Below are positions 47,544 through 59,635 of a DNA stretch of 64,000 nt, in pieces (position 1 is the stretch's first letter; every line of letters starts with the position of its first letter). This DNA comes from Ooceraea biroi (lineage: Eukaryota > Arthropoda > Insecta > Hymenoptera > Formicidae). Under the pieces are notes generated by a model, which worked only from the letters and a program-made list of their open reading frames with translations, was not told the DNA's origin and searched no databases. Position numbers and translations under genes: made by a program. Location: the NCBI RefSeq assembly GCF_003672135.1, contig NC_039515.1, positions 7,378,001 to 7,442,000 on the forward strand, read 5' to 3'.

Positions 47544-49626
47544 TAGAGCCGAAAATAAGATTTGTTCATTTGCGAATAAGTTGGAGTGAGAAAAGGATAT
47601 TATTTGAAAATTGTCGAGCAGTATTGAAAGATTCCAAGTGAATTATTATTAAAAACTGATTATCTATTATATTTTGGAACTTGGATCTATATTACTTTGT
47701 TTATTTAAAAAAAGGGAACATTTTACCAAATTGAGCGATAAAATGCCATTGTGCGCTGCTGGACTTTGCAAACGCAAACGGGTCAGGACCTGGGTTTTCG
47801 GGATCCCAAGTCAAATTATGACCGTGCTCCATGTACGCACACACATACGCATAGATATGGATATTATAACGGCTTTGTGGAATAATTTAAAGCGATCCTC
47901 AAATAATTTAAATGGAGCTTGCACGAATAACTAATTGATTACAATTCACGAAAAGTTAAGTGGTCATATTCTATCATAATATTATCAAATATGAAAAGTG
48001 CAATTATCTATCGTTATAAAATTATTATATTAATGATATTTCATGTAACGATATACTTTTGTCATAGAGATATTATTTCATAGAATATTATATCATACAG
48101 AATTTTCAATATTGGAAATAAATTTCATGAATTCATATATTCATAAAAGTTATTACATTATTTTATTTCACGTTTTCGCTAAATATCAATTACGAGATGC
48201 ACAAACCTAACTTTTCAGGCATTGAGCTTGTCTAGCTCTTTTTTAGCGAATTGTGATCGATTATTTTGCGTGTACATTTCGATATTACTGTCCTCGCGAG
48301 CTCGACACAGGATTAACTTTTCCTGCGGGATGTTGTGCAGAGAGCAATTTTGTTCCCGTTTCGGCGGCGAAGAATAATGGAGTCCGCGGTTATTGGAATC
48401 TAGGTATAACGGAGATTCACGTAGTATGTAATGGTGATTTTCCGAAGCGAATTTCGGCGGTATCCGTTGCGAGCGAAGCTTGTTACGGCGATATTATGGT
48501 TCAGTCGCGCGACATCAAGTAGACGCTCGATGAGTTAGGCAGATCAAACGTCAAGATGCGATACCGGAATAGAGTCGGTGGCATATTGGCATCTAGATAA
48601 AATATCGGCGAATCGGTTTTTTGCAATACAATATTTTTTGTGCACATTATTTGTATTTCACGTACGCCTTTTTCTTACATACATCTGTGGATATTAAAAT
48701 AATTGTGTTATTTTAATTAGAAAGCACCATATCTATCCCACAATGAGCTACATTTTGCTATAAAATTCCAATTAATATTCTCTTTAAAATCCTTGCTTAT
48801 AATTTACGATCTAATAAGTAGATTTGATAAGAAATAGGAACTTGTTTCTAATTGTATGCAAGAGTTAACTATAATTATAATGATAAATATTTCGAAGAGA
48901 ACCGGTTTTCTTCTTTCCATTTGCAAGTTTTTTACTTTTATTCGGGACATCATAGTGAAATCGCTCCGAGTGTCTCTGTTGTTCAGTCTTTAGCAAAACA
49001 GCTACATCCCCTTTAACTCCGCTTATCTACGAGCATCGATCACATTAATTCTTAAGGCTACACGCTCGCGGAGAGACGCCCTCGTGTGTGCGTGTATATT
49101 CGTGCTCGTATTCATAAGGCACTTAATATCAAGCAGAAGCTCGTAAAACCGAGTAATGTTATGCGTTCGTGTGCGTGTATAGGATACCACGATAACGTTC
49201 GGGACTCCCTTGCGGGCTTTGTGGTTTCAGGATTCTAGTCGTATAGTTTTCACCGTGCTGTAACGTTACGTTGCCTTAATACGTTAAAGGAATCCTCGTA
49301 ACGTTTATCAAACGTGTTGGATTATGCAAATTACCGTGCTAGGAAACGTAGGCGAAACTCCTTATCTGTGTTTTGATACTGCTCAAATATTTTATTTATC
49401 AATATCCAAATCTATGCTTGATATACATTTATATTTATTTCTCTAAATATAATTGCTGTTCTAAAATCTAATCTTTTATTTTAAACATCATGAAGATCGT
49501 ACATAAATAGTAGAGAAATAGAGAAAATTAGAAATTCCTACAAGATAAGATATAAAAAGAATCTTTCGATGATCTTTCGATCGTTCTTTGATACGGCAAG
49601 TGGAATGCAATAACTGCACTGCGGGG
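47544..49626. other. Intergenic or intronic DNA
   Basis: No supported exon. The open frame at 48253-48522 lies in a slightly CpG-richer patch, is Cys-containing but has no recognised motif and no convincing splice context. The rest is AT-rich. Confidence 0.4.
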
Positions 49627-50745
49627 ACCCGTGTGAAGTTAGCCCCCCAACATTAAAAAAAATTAACTATCTATAGCTTATTCGATTGCTCATCGTTTGC
49701 ACATGTATGCACATTTCTAGTAAAAAAGTTATTAACAAAACAATTTTGGGGGGGCCAACTTCACGCTAGCCCCCCACCCATGAGCAAATTAATTCAAAAA
49801 ACACTTAATTGACAGATTTTCATTTGCACATTCCGAATCAGGTCGATTTTTCGTTTGTACACCCTTAGATAAAAAGTTATTAACAATCAAAGTTTCAGGA
49901 TAGGTCGAATTTGGCAAATAAGCTCGGAACACGGATTCTGCATTCAAAGTGGCATTAATCGGCAGATTTTCGTTTGCACATTCCGAATCAGGTTAATTTT
50001 TCGACCAATCTCGAAACTTTGATTGTTAATAACTTTTTAACTAAGGGTGTGCAAACGAAAAATCGACCTGATTCGGAATGTGCAAACGAAAATCTGTCGA
50101 TTAAGTGTTTTTTGAATTAATTTGCTCGTGGGTGGGGGGCTAGCGTGAAGTTGGCCCCCCCAAAATTGTTTTGTTAATAACTTTTTAACTAAGGGTGTGC
50201 AAACGAAAAATCGACCTGATTCGGAATGTGCAAACGAGAATCTGTCGATTAAGTGTTTTTTGAATTAATTTGCTCGTGGGTGGGGGGCTAGCGTGAAGTT
50301 GGCCCCCCCAAAATTGTTTTGTTAATAACTTTTTAACTAAGGGTGTGCAAACGAAAAATCGACCTGATTCGGAATGTGCAAACGAGAATCTGTCGATTAA
50401 GTGTTTTTTGAATTAATTTGCTCGTGGGTGGGGGCTAGCGTGAAGTTGGCCCCCCCAAAATTGTTTTGTTAATAACTTTTTAACTAAGGGTGTGCAAACG
50501 AAAAATCGACCTGATTCGGAATGTGCAAACGAGAATCTGTCGATTAAGTGTTTTTTGAATTAATTTGCTCGTGGGTGGGGGGCTAGCGTGAAGTTGGCCC
50601 CCCCAAAATTGTTTTGTTAATAACTTTTTTACTAGAAATGTGCAAACGAAAATTCGAAATGTGCATACATGTGCAAACGATGAGCAATCGAATAAGCTAT
50701 AGATAGTTAATTTTTTTTAATGTTGGGGGGCTAACTTCACACGGA
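49627..50745. mobile_element. Inverted-repeat element with internal 148-bp tandem repeats
   Basis: The element is bounded by the inverted repeats CCGTGTGAAGTTAGCCCCCC and complement GGGGGGCTAACTTCACACGG, which extend about 90 bp inward. It is flanked by a 10-bp direct repeat CACTGCGGGG at 49617-49626 and 50746-50755. The right part holds four tandem units of 147-148 bp (the motif GTGAAGTTGG recurs at 50145, 50293, 50440 and 50588). The left part holds one unit in reverse orientation. The 9-10 bp target duplication and long inverted repeats suggest a Mutator-like non-autonomous element. No coding capacity. Confidence 0.85.
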
Positions 50746-51397
50746 CACTGCGGGGTCTCGATAAGAGACGGTGCGATGCGTTTAATCGTTCCTTAGCGGT
50801 TTCGATAGAACGGAATTGCCTCGGATGTAATTATTTCGGGGCAGCAGAAGAGACATCGACGGAGGCGAAAGTAGAGGATTTTGCGAGAGTCGGTCACTCG
50901 AGAATTAACGATGCCACATATAGCATATACTACGTTTCGCAGCATTAACTTTTTCGCGCGCAACTTTATTGTGCTAACGACCGGAGCGGGAGCGTGCTTA
51001 GCGCTCGCCGCATTACGAGAGAGCATGAGTTTCCTTCTCTTTTTCCCCGCATACGAAAATATTTCTCCACGCCCGTTTCCCTCGGATCTCGCGGATTCCA
51101 TTAGTCTGATTAGTCGTGCCGTCAGATACGCGGGTATTTCGTAATCGGCCGCATCTGCACCCGCGCAATAATTACCAGCGTTAATTGTCAAATTCCGCTC
51201 GGACGGACGTGAGGGATTACTCGCTCATGTTTTTAATTCAAATCGGGTTGGTTGGTTAGCTTGGACGGCGAGGGTTTAATCCTTTGATTCTATTCGGACT
51301 ATCCGGAAGCAAAACGCTCATTGTGTATGCTGTAAGCTGATCAAGCTAGTAGATCATCATGGTGTAAATTATTTAATATTAATCATAAAATATTTTT
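50746..51397. other. Short spacer with CpG-rich patch
   Basis: About 650 bp between two transposons. The part 50800-51180 is CpG-rich and open in both strands over 87-132 codons, but no domain or splice signal supports a gene. Confidence 0.35.
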
Positions 51398-52279
51398 GGT
51401 AATTATGTACTTTAACGGACCCAGCCCCGATGACCTTGACATATGTTGTCAAAGTCACCCTCCTGAGTGACCTTGAAGAGGTTTTAGCCGTCGCTCGTTG
51501 TTTGTTAAAAAGTTATAAACAAAGAAAGTTTAATGATTTCGCACGAATTTTTAGCTGTCCACGTGAAGCAAAAACATGATATTGACATATATTACAAAGG
51601 TTACCTTCCCGATAACCCGCACTAGGTTTTAGTCGTCGATCGTTGTTTATGAAAAAGTTATTAACAAAAGAAATTTCGAAAATATAGTAGTTATTTTGAA
51701 AGAATATTGAATATTGAAAGATATAAACGACGAATATGTATATGAACGAAGAAAGGAAAGTCATTTAAAGCAGTGAATTGTTAATATATAGAATAGTTTC
51801 TTTTAATATAAGTACAAAGTATTCTTCACTTTAACCAAAAGCACAAACAGTTAAATACAAAGTATTCTCTGCTTTAACTTAACCTAACCCTAACCTAACC
51901 TAACCCAAACCTATTTCTGATTTAAAGCTAAAATTCCATCAAATATACTCTTTCGTAAACGTATATGGTATCGTAAAACTATGCTTTATTCATTAAACAT
52001 TTTTGTTAATAACTTTTTAACAAACAACGAGCGAAGGGTGAAACCTAGTGCGGGTTATTCAGGAAGGTGACCTTTGTAATATATGTCAAACTCAAGTCCT
52101 TGCTTCGCGTGGACAGCTGAAAATTCGTACAAAATTATTAAACTTCTTTTGTTAATAACTTTTTAATAAACAACGAGCGACGGCTAAAACCTCTTCAAGG
52201 TCACTCAGGAGGGTGACCTTGGCAACATATGTCAAGGTCAAGGTCATCGGGGCTGGGTCCGTTAAAGTACATAATTACC
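51398..52279. mobile_element. 882-bp foldback element with 8-bp target duplication
   Basis: The arms, each about 260 bp, are inverted copies starting GGTAATTATGTACTTTAACG and ending with the complement. The octamer ATATTTTT directly flanks both sides (51390-51397, 52280-52287). Inside each arm a second, diverged repeat of the GTTAATAACTTTTTAA...ACAACGAGCG type occurs. The centre contains a CCTAA-rich tract at about 51876-51910. No open frame. The target size is compatible with hAT or Mutator-type insertion, but class is not settled. Confidence 0.78.
51876..51910. repeat. Interstitial telomere-like CCTAA repeats
   Basis: Five to six irregular units of AACCT/AACCCT occur in the centre of the foldback element. 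The arthropod telomere unit is TTAGG (CCTAA on this strand), so the tract is telomere-like though imperfect and short. Confidence 0.6.
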
Positions 52280-54358
52280 ATATTTTTTGATAATTTTAAC
52301 AATAGATTGTATTGTAGTTCTCTTTAAATCACTGCTAAAAAAGAAGTCAAATGATTAAAAGCATTGATAGCATCTAGCTAGTGATTACCATTATGGACGA
52401 CGATAGCAAAGAGTTAAATATGCCGAAGTGGTCATCTTGCCCAAGAACGGGGAACTGACTGATCAAATTTAATGCATCAGTTTAACGCGCGGCTCTTGCA
52501 AAGGGAATCGTAATTAATCGCGCTCTTGCGAAGCGACTAAGGCGTGCTCAATAACGCCGCGAGCGTTTTCTTTTTTCTTCTTCTCTTATTTCGCAAAAGC
52601 GAGGAGAATACTAATTTCGTGTCTCGTTCATCTCTTGAACGGTCTAACGTAATTTCCGTGTCGTCGTGTTGCGAATTATCTCGTTGTCTGTTCGAGAGCG
52701 CGCTCAATCGCGATGATAATATTCTTATCTGATTTTTCTCCTGATTCCGACTCAATCGAGTCTTTTTTTGCTTAACGAAGAATCTTCGCGGGCCTTGTTA
52801 TCTCCTTAATGAACCTCGTACCGATTACGGATATAATTGAAAATATTCCGCGCCATTAATCCCGATCGTGCCGCTGTGTGTTCATTACTCGCGAAGGCAG
52901 GTGCATAATTTAGCTCATTATACTAGGTCGTTCGGGAAAATGAGGATACATTGTGCTAATAATAACGTAACTGTTGCAATAAACTCGACGGTAAATTATG
53001 AGAAACATGGATTAATGCAGTTGAAAATCATGAGATACGGATAAACTTGATCGTGTGTTATCACACACGTATCGTACACTTGGCATAATCGCGTAAAATA
53101 ATATAACAGGATACGTTATAAAATAAACTCCAGGATCTATATTATTATATATTGATAAAATTTTTCGCGCTCGAAACTTTATTACGGAAGCGAATTTATC
53201 CTTAACCAGATAAGAATATTATTTTAATATTATTAATTTAATTTAATTTAGTTGATCGTTTACGAAACGCAATTACGAGAGTAAGTGCGAATTCAGGATT
53301 GAAACGTGAAACGTGCGTTTCATACGTACACGTGAAATTTTGTTTATACATACTCGTGCACGTGCGTTTTATGGACGCTCTTGTCCGCAATGTGCTTTTC
53401 CGCAATAGTTTCGAAACGCGCCGTTACCGAGGAAGTTATGGAAAATGTATTCCGACTGTCGTTGGATACGTGATCCACTCGGTTCATTTCCGGTGAGCAC
53501 AGCGCACTATACACGCGTTATCCCTCCGATTCTCCCTCTGCAACTCGTCGGAAATATTGCAAGTGGAATATTCCGTCAAAATTTTGCATGCTGCGTCTGC
53601 TGCACTCGCTCAAACTTTTTAATCTCTCGCGCCTTCTCTCTCCCTTTTTTCTCTCTCTTTCCTCGTTTTCTTTTCTCGCTTGCTACTGCAATATATTAGC
53701 ATAGTATCTACATTTTGACGTAACAGCGACCGTTGTTACTGAATCTCGTATGAATTAAATAAAAAAAGCGGAAATAAAATTGCATCTGTAATCCCGCTGT
53801 GGCGGCGGAATGTGCTTTAACGCATTCCATTTCGTTATAGCATCGTAGAACAATATTGATACACCACGATTGTTCCTGAGAAAATTGGATGTAAAAAGCG
53901 ACGCGAGTAAATAAAATTGAAGTGAGAGCTTATTTTGTTACCAGGAAGAAAAAATTGCGGAAAGGTTTTTTTTCGAAAGGGATCAGATGTGTCCACTGCG
54001 CCGATCGCAGTTTCAAATAAATGAGGCGACATGAGAAGAGGCGATAATCATATTTTGGAATTAATCTCCGTTGTGAATGGCTATATAAGCCGCTTCTCCC
54101 TTTTATTCATGATATCGTTTAATATGATTTACTGCCAAGTTGCCACTTAAAATGATGCTGCATACCTTCGGTGTGTACACTTGCATAAGTCATATTCAAT
54201 CCGTCGAAACGCGATAATTTCGCGTTTCGAAAACGCGGTCCAGGGTATTCGTGCACACAACAGCACGAGTATTTTACAATTAATTATAAGCTTTACACTT
54301 TACAGCGCATTTATTTTATTTATATTTTATTTTATTTATCAAAACTGCGTGATATATA
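52280..54358. other. Intergenic or intronic DNA
   Basis: CpG-richer around 52480-52900 and 53290-53700, AT-rich elsewhere. Open frames are short and motif-free. A TATATAAG box inside GGCTATATAAGCC near 54080-54092 could be a core promoter element, with no transcript traced downstream. Confidence 0.4.
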
Positions 54359-54451
54359 CAGGGTGTCCCGGGTTTTAACCGACAAACTGCGGGAGCATAT
54401 TCTACTAGTGGAAATAAGAAAAAATTCTTATATCGAGTTTGCTTAGAAATG
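54359..54451 (+). mobile_element. Terminal fragment of a DUF4817-type element
   Basis: About 93 bp match the left inverted repeat of the elements at 31289 and 46763, starting CAGGGTGTCCCGGGTTTTAA after TA (54357-54358). The match ends at GCTTAGAAATGCTT, just before a foldback element. The right part of the element is absent beyond the foldback, so it was lost, not merely interrupted. Confidence 0.88.
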
Positions 54452-54465
54452 CTTAGAAATATATA

Positions 54466-55044
54466 CAGGGTGGCCCATTTTAATTTATACAGTCGATTTT
54501 TTTAAAAACTAAAAGAGATACGAAAAAATGTTTCAGACAGACATGTCACGATTTCGAAGGGGACATAAGATGATACCATTGGTTTGACCTTGAATAGTCG
54601 TTTGAAGGTCACGCGAAGATCACCTTCAATTTCTTAAATTGAAACCCCAACTTTTTATTGCAGATTCTTATTCTCCATCGAAAAGTAAGTAACTTTTGTC
54701 TGAAACATTTTTCCGAAAAATGTCATCTTATGTCCTTAAAATGTCCTCAAAACTCATCTTGAAGATCATTTTAAGGACATAAGATGACATTTTTCGGAAA
54801 AATGTTTCAGACAAAAGTTACTTACTTTTCGATGGAGAATAAGAATCTGCAATAAAAAGTTGGGGTTTCAATTTAAGAAATTGAAGGTGATCTTCGCGTG
54901 ACCTTCAAACGACTATTCAAGGTCAAACCAATGGTATCATCTTATGTCCCCCTCGACATCGTGACATGTTTGTCTGAAACATTTTTTCATATCTCTTTTA
55001 GTGTTTTAAAAAATCGACTGTATACATTAAAATGGGCCACCCTG
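54466..55044. mobile_element. Short (579-bp) foldback element (copy 4)
   Basis: It has the same CAGGGTGGCCC termini as the 860-bp family and TA on both sides (54464-54465, 55045-55046). The arms cover only the outer part of the family's arms. The palindrome centre here is the inner CATTTTTCCGAAAAATG...TTAAGGACATAAGATG hairpin, while the GCATGTTTTCTCGCG segment and usual central loop are missing. Some point differences (TCGAAGGGG, TCGACATCGTG) show it is older or from a different source copy. Confidence 0.9.
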
Positions 55045-56820
55045 TATATACACGCAAAGCTAATTTTTCCGAAAGCCCTCTCGCTTCGCCCTCTCACAAC
55101 TTTGCACGTTCGCGGATTCGCGTGTAATCCCTCGCAGGGGAAAATGGAGGGATCGGATTGTAGGGTTACTATCGTATCGTGTAATTTCAACCTTTCGATC
55201 GCGGCAGGAGAGTCGCTTCCTTTGCTGTTGCCGGATCAAGAGAAACGGGGAAAGAGAGTGTCTCTACTCGACTGATCTGTTCGGATCATTGTTGCCTTTG
55301 CATTTGTTCGCTGTATCGCTCGTGGCATCCGTTTGCATTCACTAACGGGATAGCCAGGATGCATCGACTACTCCAATGCACGCTGTGAATTCTTCCTCCC
55401 TTCTGTCTCTGTTCGCGTTTTTAGAGTTCTGACGAGTTCTTGATGCTATCGACGATGACGAAACGAGTTTTGCGTTTGTCGCCGAACAACCGTGAAATTT
55501 TTGCGACGTAAGCGCGTGCGGAATCTTTGCGATTCATGGCGAATCGCCGCTTGCGCGGATCGTAATTTATAGATAAAGGGCATAAAAGGGATTCCCTTCT
55601 GCCCGTTACCACAGATGATTCCTCCGCGAGTGCCTTATTTCCGTGATAGAAACTTAAATCAAATTCAAGATTTGAATGGATGGTTTGCGTCGAGATGGAT
55701 GCTTCACGTCATCGTCTAAATTGATATTATTGCTAATATTATTATGATGCTTTTATTGCCAGAGAGATGGTATATGTAAGCTGCAGCTAATTTATATGTA
55801 AATTTTAGATGAGTAAAGTTTGTGCTGGGACATTTTAACATGCAGTGATGAAAATATTAATATAAATTAGCAGCTTCGATGAGCTGATATATAATATGTA
55901 TATATAGACTTATAAAGTGAATTAATTTACTAATTATAAACCTAATTACAATATGTATTTAATATTCGCTCATTTCTTGTTTACATTCCTGCCTATTTTT
56001 ATCTGAATAATGTAACTGTCTGTAATTAATCTTTTAAAAATAATATCCAATAGTTGTAAAAAGATACTTTATTTTAATATCGCAGCTCTCTTCGTACAAT
56101 AGGACATACCAACAGAAAATACCGTAATTTTGAATTCTGTCCGCGCGCGGAGCCTCCGTTCGCGCCTTATTAAGCACCAGCGCCGCTCGTAATACGGATA
56201 CAAGCCGCATTCCATTTTCCGTTGCGTTTCCGTGTCCGGCTGCGCGCGCATTATTAACTTTCCTATTATCTTCCGAATTTCCACGCACTCTTGGCCGCGT
56301 GCATATATTAACTTCCGGCTAGCAAGGCCGTTTATTGCGCGTTTCGTGGGCGTCGCGACGCCAGTCGCTCTATTCTCTCTCTTTCGCGATCGCATGCGTT
56401 GCAATCAGAATGCAGTCAGAATGCATCAACTGTCGTCGCTATCATTTCGTCTCCTGACATTCTCTTTACAATAAATCCTGCTCCATGAATAACCAGACGC
56501 GTAGAAATAAATAAATCCAAACGATATAGAATCGCCGACGTTTTTGTCGCAATGTTAAATCCTTGCGTTGATAACTAATAAGCACGTTACGGCATGACTG
56601 ATAAACGAGATCGGCGTCACGTACAGATCGAGTGCCACTAGATCAAGACGTGATTCTTGCTATCATCACCGCACCAGAGCCATTAGTAGACAATTTTATT
56701 TAATAATCCAGCGGATTGTGTTTTGGACAACGCAAAAGTTTGTAGGATCGCGCGGACAGCATCGCGAAATGAAAACTTTACGAGAATCGTACGATTTTGG
56801 CATTCGCGAATTTTAACGAG
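55045..56820. other. Intergenic or intronic DNA with CpG-rich patches
   Basis: Patches at 55060-55620 and 56120-56410 are CpG-rich with motif-free open frames. The stretch between is AT-rich. No gene is supported. Confidence 0.4.
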
Positions 56821-56972
56821 ATCTGGTATTTTTTTATTACGGATTCGGATTCTACGCGAGAAAACATGCAACTTTTGTCTGAAACATTTTTCCGAAAAAT
56901 GTCATCTTATGTCCTTAAAATGATCTTCAAGATGAGTTTTGAGGACATTTTAAGGACATAAGATGACATTTT
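56821..56972. mobile_element. Internal fragment of the 860-bp foldback family (copy 5)
   Basis: About 150 bp from TGGTATTTTTTTATTACGGA to AGATGACATTTTT match the inner right arm of the foldback at 7287 and 18721. Neither terminus is present and both sides pass directly into unrelated DNA. Confidence 0.85.
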
Positions 56973-58292
56973 TAGTTTTACAAGTATCGAAGGGGGGGGG
57001 GGAGAGCAGTACCGAATATTTCGACGTACGCTTTCGACTTCGTGCATCACGGTGGTTTATGCTTGGTCGGAACGTGCCTCGAATGAGCAGCGGCTTAGTC
57101 GCTGTCTCGTACATTTCGTGCGTGCGTGCATGCGTCGTGCGACTACTATCGGTCTTTTTCTACTCGTGCTATATCGCGCTTGACTACTACGTACCTCCAT
57201 ATGTCGCGCGGACACGAGGTGGATGACTAAGAGTCTCGAGAGTTCGATCCCGAAAGCCGCTTTAGCTTATCGACTACACGCGCGTGCTGCACGCGTATAA
57301 CTCGTACTTGGAGCGTCGCGGCGCCTGCGCCCGTCTCGTGCTCCCCTCGCGACGAACACGAAAACCGTTTTCCGCCGCTCGAGAATCCACCCGTTTCCGA
57401 GGGATGCTCTTAGGGTGACGCGAGACATTCACGATAATGCCCAGAAAACACGCCACAACTTTGCCGATTTGTTTTCGTACGAATTCTGCTACATTTTACA
57501 TTATAAATAGAAGTGAAGAACATTGTTATATTTCAAATTATATTTAAAGTGCAATGGCGTTTGTAAATTTATTAAAGATGTACATATTAAAACATTCGAT
57601 AAAAATGTACGAATACGAAACACGTATGAATGTAGGATGACGTTGGTATCGATCTCTACGAATAGGAATATAAGAATAACAATTAATAATGTTAATATTA
57701 CTATTACTAATAATAATAACGTTAATAATATCAATAATAAGATAAACGGAAGAAACTACAGAATAAATGAAGATACAAGGAATTCCGCGGAAATATTTAA
57801 CGGTTAAAGAGAGCATTGCAGTTGAATTCTAATATTCCAAGAATAGGAGCAAGTACTCTCGTGATATTTTTTCAACGCTTACTCGCTGGAGTCAAAGTAA
57901 CCGAATATCAGGAAAATCGTTCTGAACGTCTCGGAGTCGCGGGAATTCGCGGGTCCGCGAGACATGCATGTGATTTCAATTGAGATCGTTGGATCGTAAA
58001 GGGTTGAAAGGAACGTCGGGCGGGATTCCAGCCGCACAAACGATCCGTCCTTTGCCCTTTGAAGATACGTCCGACAGACGTGATTGCGAGTAATGCTATC
58101 TTCTTATTCTCTTAAATTGAATTAGTAAAAATTCCGTTGACTGAATCAGTAAAAGTGTTATCGACAGAATCAGTAATAGTCAATGAAATCCTAAGTGATT
58201 CTCACTGAACTAAAAGTTAGCGCGAAAACTGTTTCATGGAACGGTTTCATTTATTTCATTTTCTTTATCGATAGCAATCCTTCTTTGATCTA
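56973..58292. other. Intergenic or intronic DNA with AAT-type microsatellite
   Basis: A CpG-rich patch (57000-57440) with motif-free open frames, then an AT-rich stretch. From 57660 to 57760 an irregular (AAT)n/(ATT)n tract occurs. No gene is supported. Confidence 0.45.
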
Positions 58293-59554
58293 TTAGGGGT
58301 GTGATTTAGTTTTGAGGGTTTTTTTTGCTCAAAAACGCATGTATTTAAGTATGATAATGAATGAATACCTTAATCAAAATATTTTCCTTCCTTTTCTATA
58401 ACTTTTTCCCATCTTTCTGGCAAGAGATGGATTCCACCGCGATAAAATCACTCTTCTTTTCAGTTGATCCATTCGTCGACGAATTTTCGCGCTTCTTCGA
58501 AATTATGAAAGTGTGTATCCTCTAAAGCGTGTTGCATCCACCGGAACAAATAATAATCGCATGGAGAATACGCGGGGTGCGGTAAGACTTGCCATTCAAG
58601 CTCTAATAGTGTTTGTTTCACTGATAACGCAACGTCAGGTCGAGCGTTGTCACGAAGAAGAATCACTTTCCGTCGTTTACTCGCAATTGGTGGTCGTCTT
58701 TGGTCCAATGCTTGCTTCGACTTGTACAATTGGTGTCGATAACGATCAGCCGTGACAGTCTCGTGCGGATTTAACAGCTCATAGTACACTATCCCACCAA
58801 ATACAGAGCATTACTTTTGAACCGTGAATATTGCGTCTCGGAGTGGATGTTGATGGTTCGCCTGGATCCACCCATGATTTTCTGCGTTTCGGATTATCAA
58901 ACTAGATCCACTTTTCATCCCCAGTAACAATCCGAGACAAAAGACTCTTCTTTTTTTGCCTGGCGATCAACGAAATGCAAATGTTCAACCGGTTCGCAAT
59001 GGCACTTTCCGATAATTCATGTCGAACCCATTTCCCTTCTTTCTGAATTTTTCCCATTTCATGTAAATGTTTGGTAACTGTTGTACGATCAACATTTAAT
59101 GCTCTGGCAAGTTCTGAAGTGGATTCTGTTGGATTTTCGTGCAATAATGCTTGCAAATCTGCATTTTCAAGCTTTCTTGGTTGTCCCGAGCGTTCTTTGT
59201 CCTTCACGTCAGTATCACGACTTTTAAAGCGTCTAAACCAGTATTCACGCGTCTTAATTGATGGGGCTGAATCACCATAAGTTTCGACAAGAATTCTATA
59301 ACCGTCAGCCGCAGCTTTCTTTTGATTAAAAAACAAAAGCAACGCATGTCGAAAATGCTGTTTCGGAAGTTGCATTTTTACGATGATATAAACACGACTG
59401 TTATTGCATCTATTGCTATAATGCTACTAAATGTCATGGATAATGTCAACACTGTAAGAAACAACGGTTATCGGAAACAGCTCAATAGCTGTTGGAACAA
59501 ACTGACACTACAGCCATCTGTTGCAAAACCCTCAAAACTAAATCACACTCCTAA
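58293..59554 (-). mobile_element. Mauritiana-like mariner element, degenerate
   Basis: This 1262-bp element has ends TTAGGGGTGTGATTTAGTTT and, at the other side, TTAGGAGTGTGATTTAGTTT in complement, with TA on both sides (58291-58292, 59555-59556). It carries a broken transposase gene on the - strand. It lies 80 bp from an unrelated mariner at 59636. Confidence 0.92.
58460..59375 (-). pseudogene. Mariner transposase pseudogene (mauritiana-like)
   Basis: The N-terminal half is open from the ATG at 59375 (MQLPKQHFRHALLLFF) through the helix-turn-helix region (STSELARALNVDRTTVTKHL), WVRHEL and IVTGDEKWI, including the first catalytic Asp. A TAG stop follows at once (58899-58901). Beyond it the same frame continues to LCIWWD, then a frameshift leads to the downstream open frame MYYELLNPHETVTADRYRHQ. 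That part keeps RDNARPD, but the usual YSPDLAPSD is shortened to YSPCD. At least three independent lesions make it inactive. Confidence 0.9.
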
Positions 59555-59635
59555 TAATAACTAAATGTGACTGAGTTTGTTTAGCTAAATTGCACTCCAA
59601 TTACAGTGCTATACTTATATACAGATAAGGATATA

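Noticed and set aside
50130..50610. Regular repeats that might suggest a CRISPR array
   Set aside because: The units are 147-148 bp, directly adjacent with no unique spacers, and lie within a transposon of a eukaryotic genome.
57225..57262. GAGTTCGATCCCG, similar to a tRNA T-arm
   Set aside because: No matching acceptor, D-arm or anticodon arm was found upstream.
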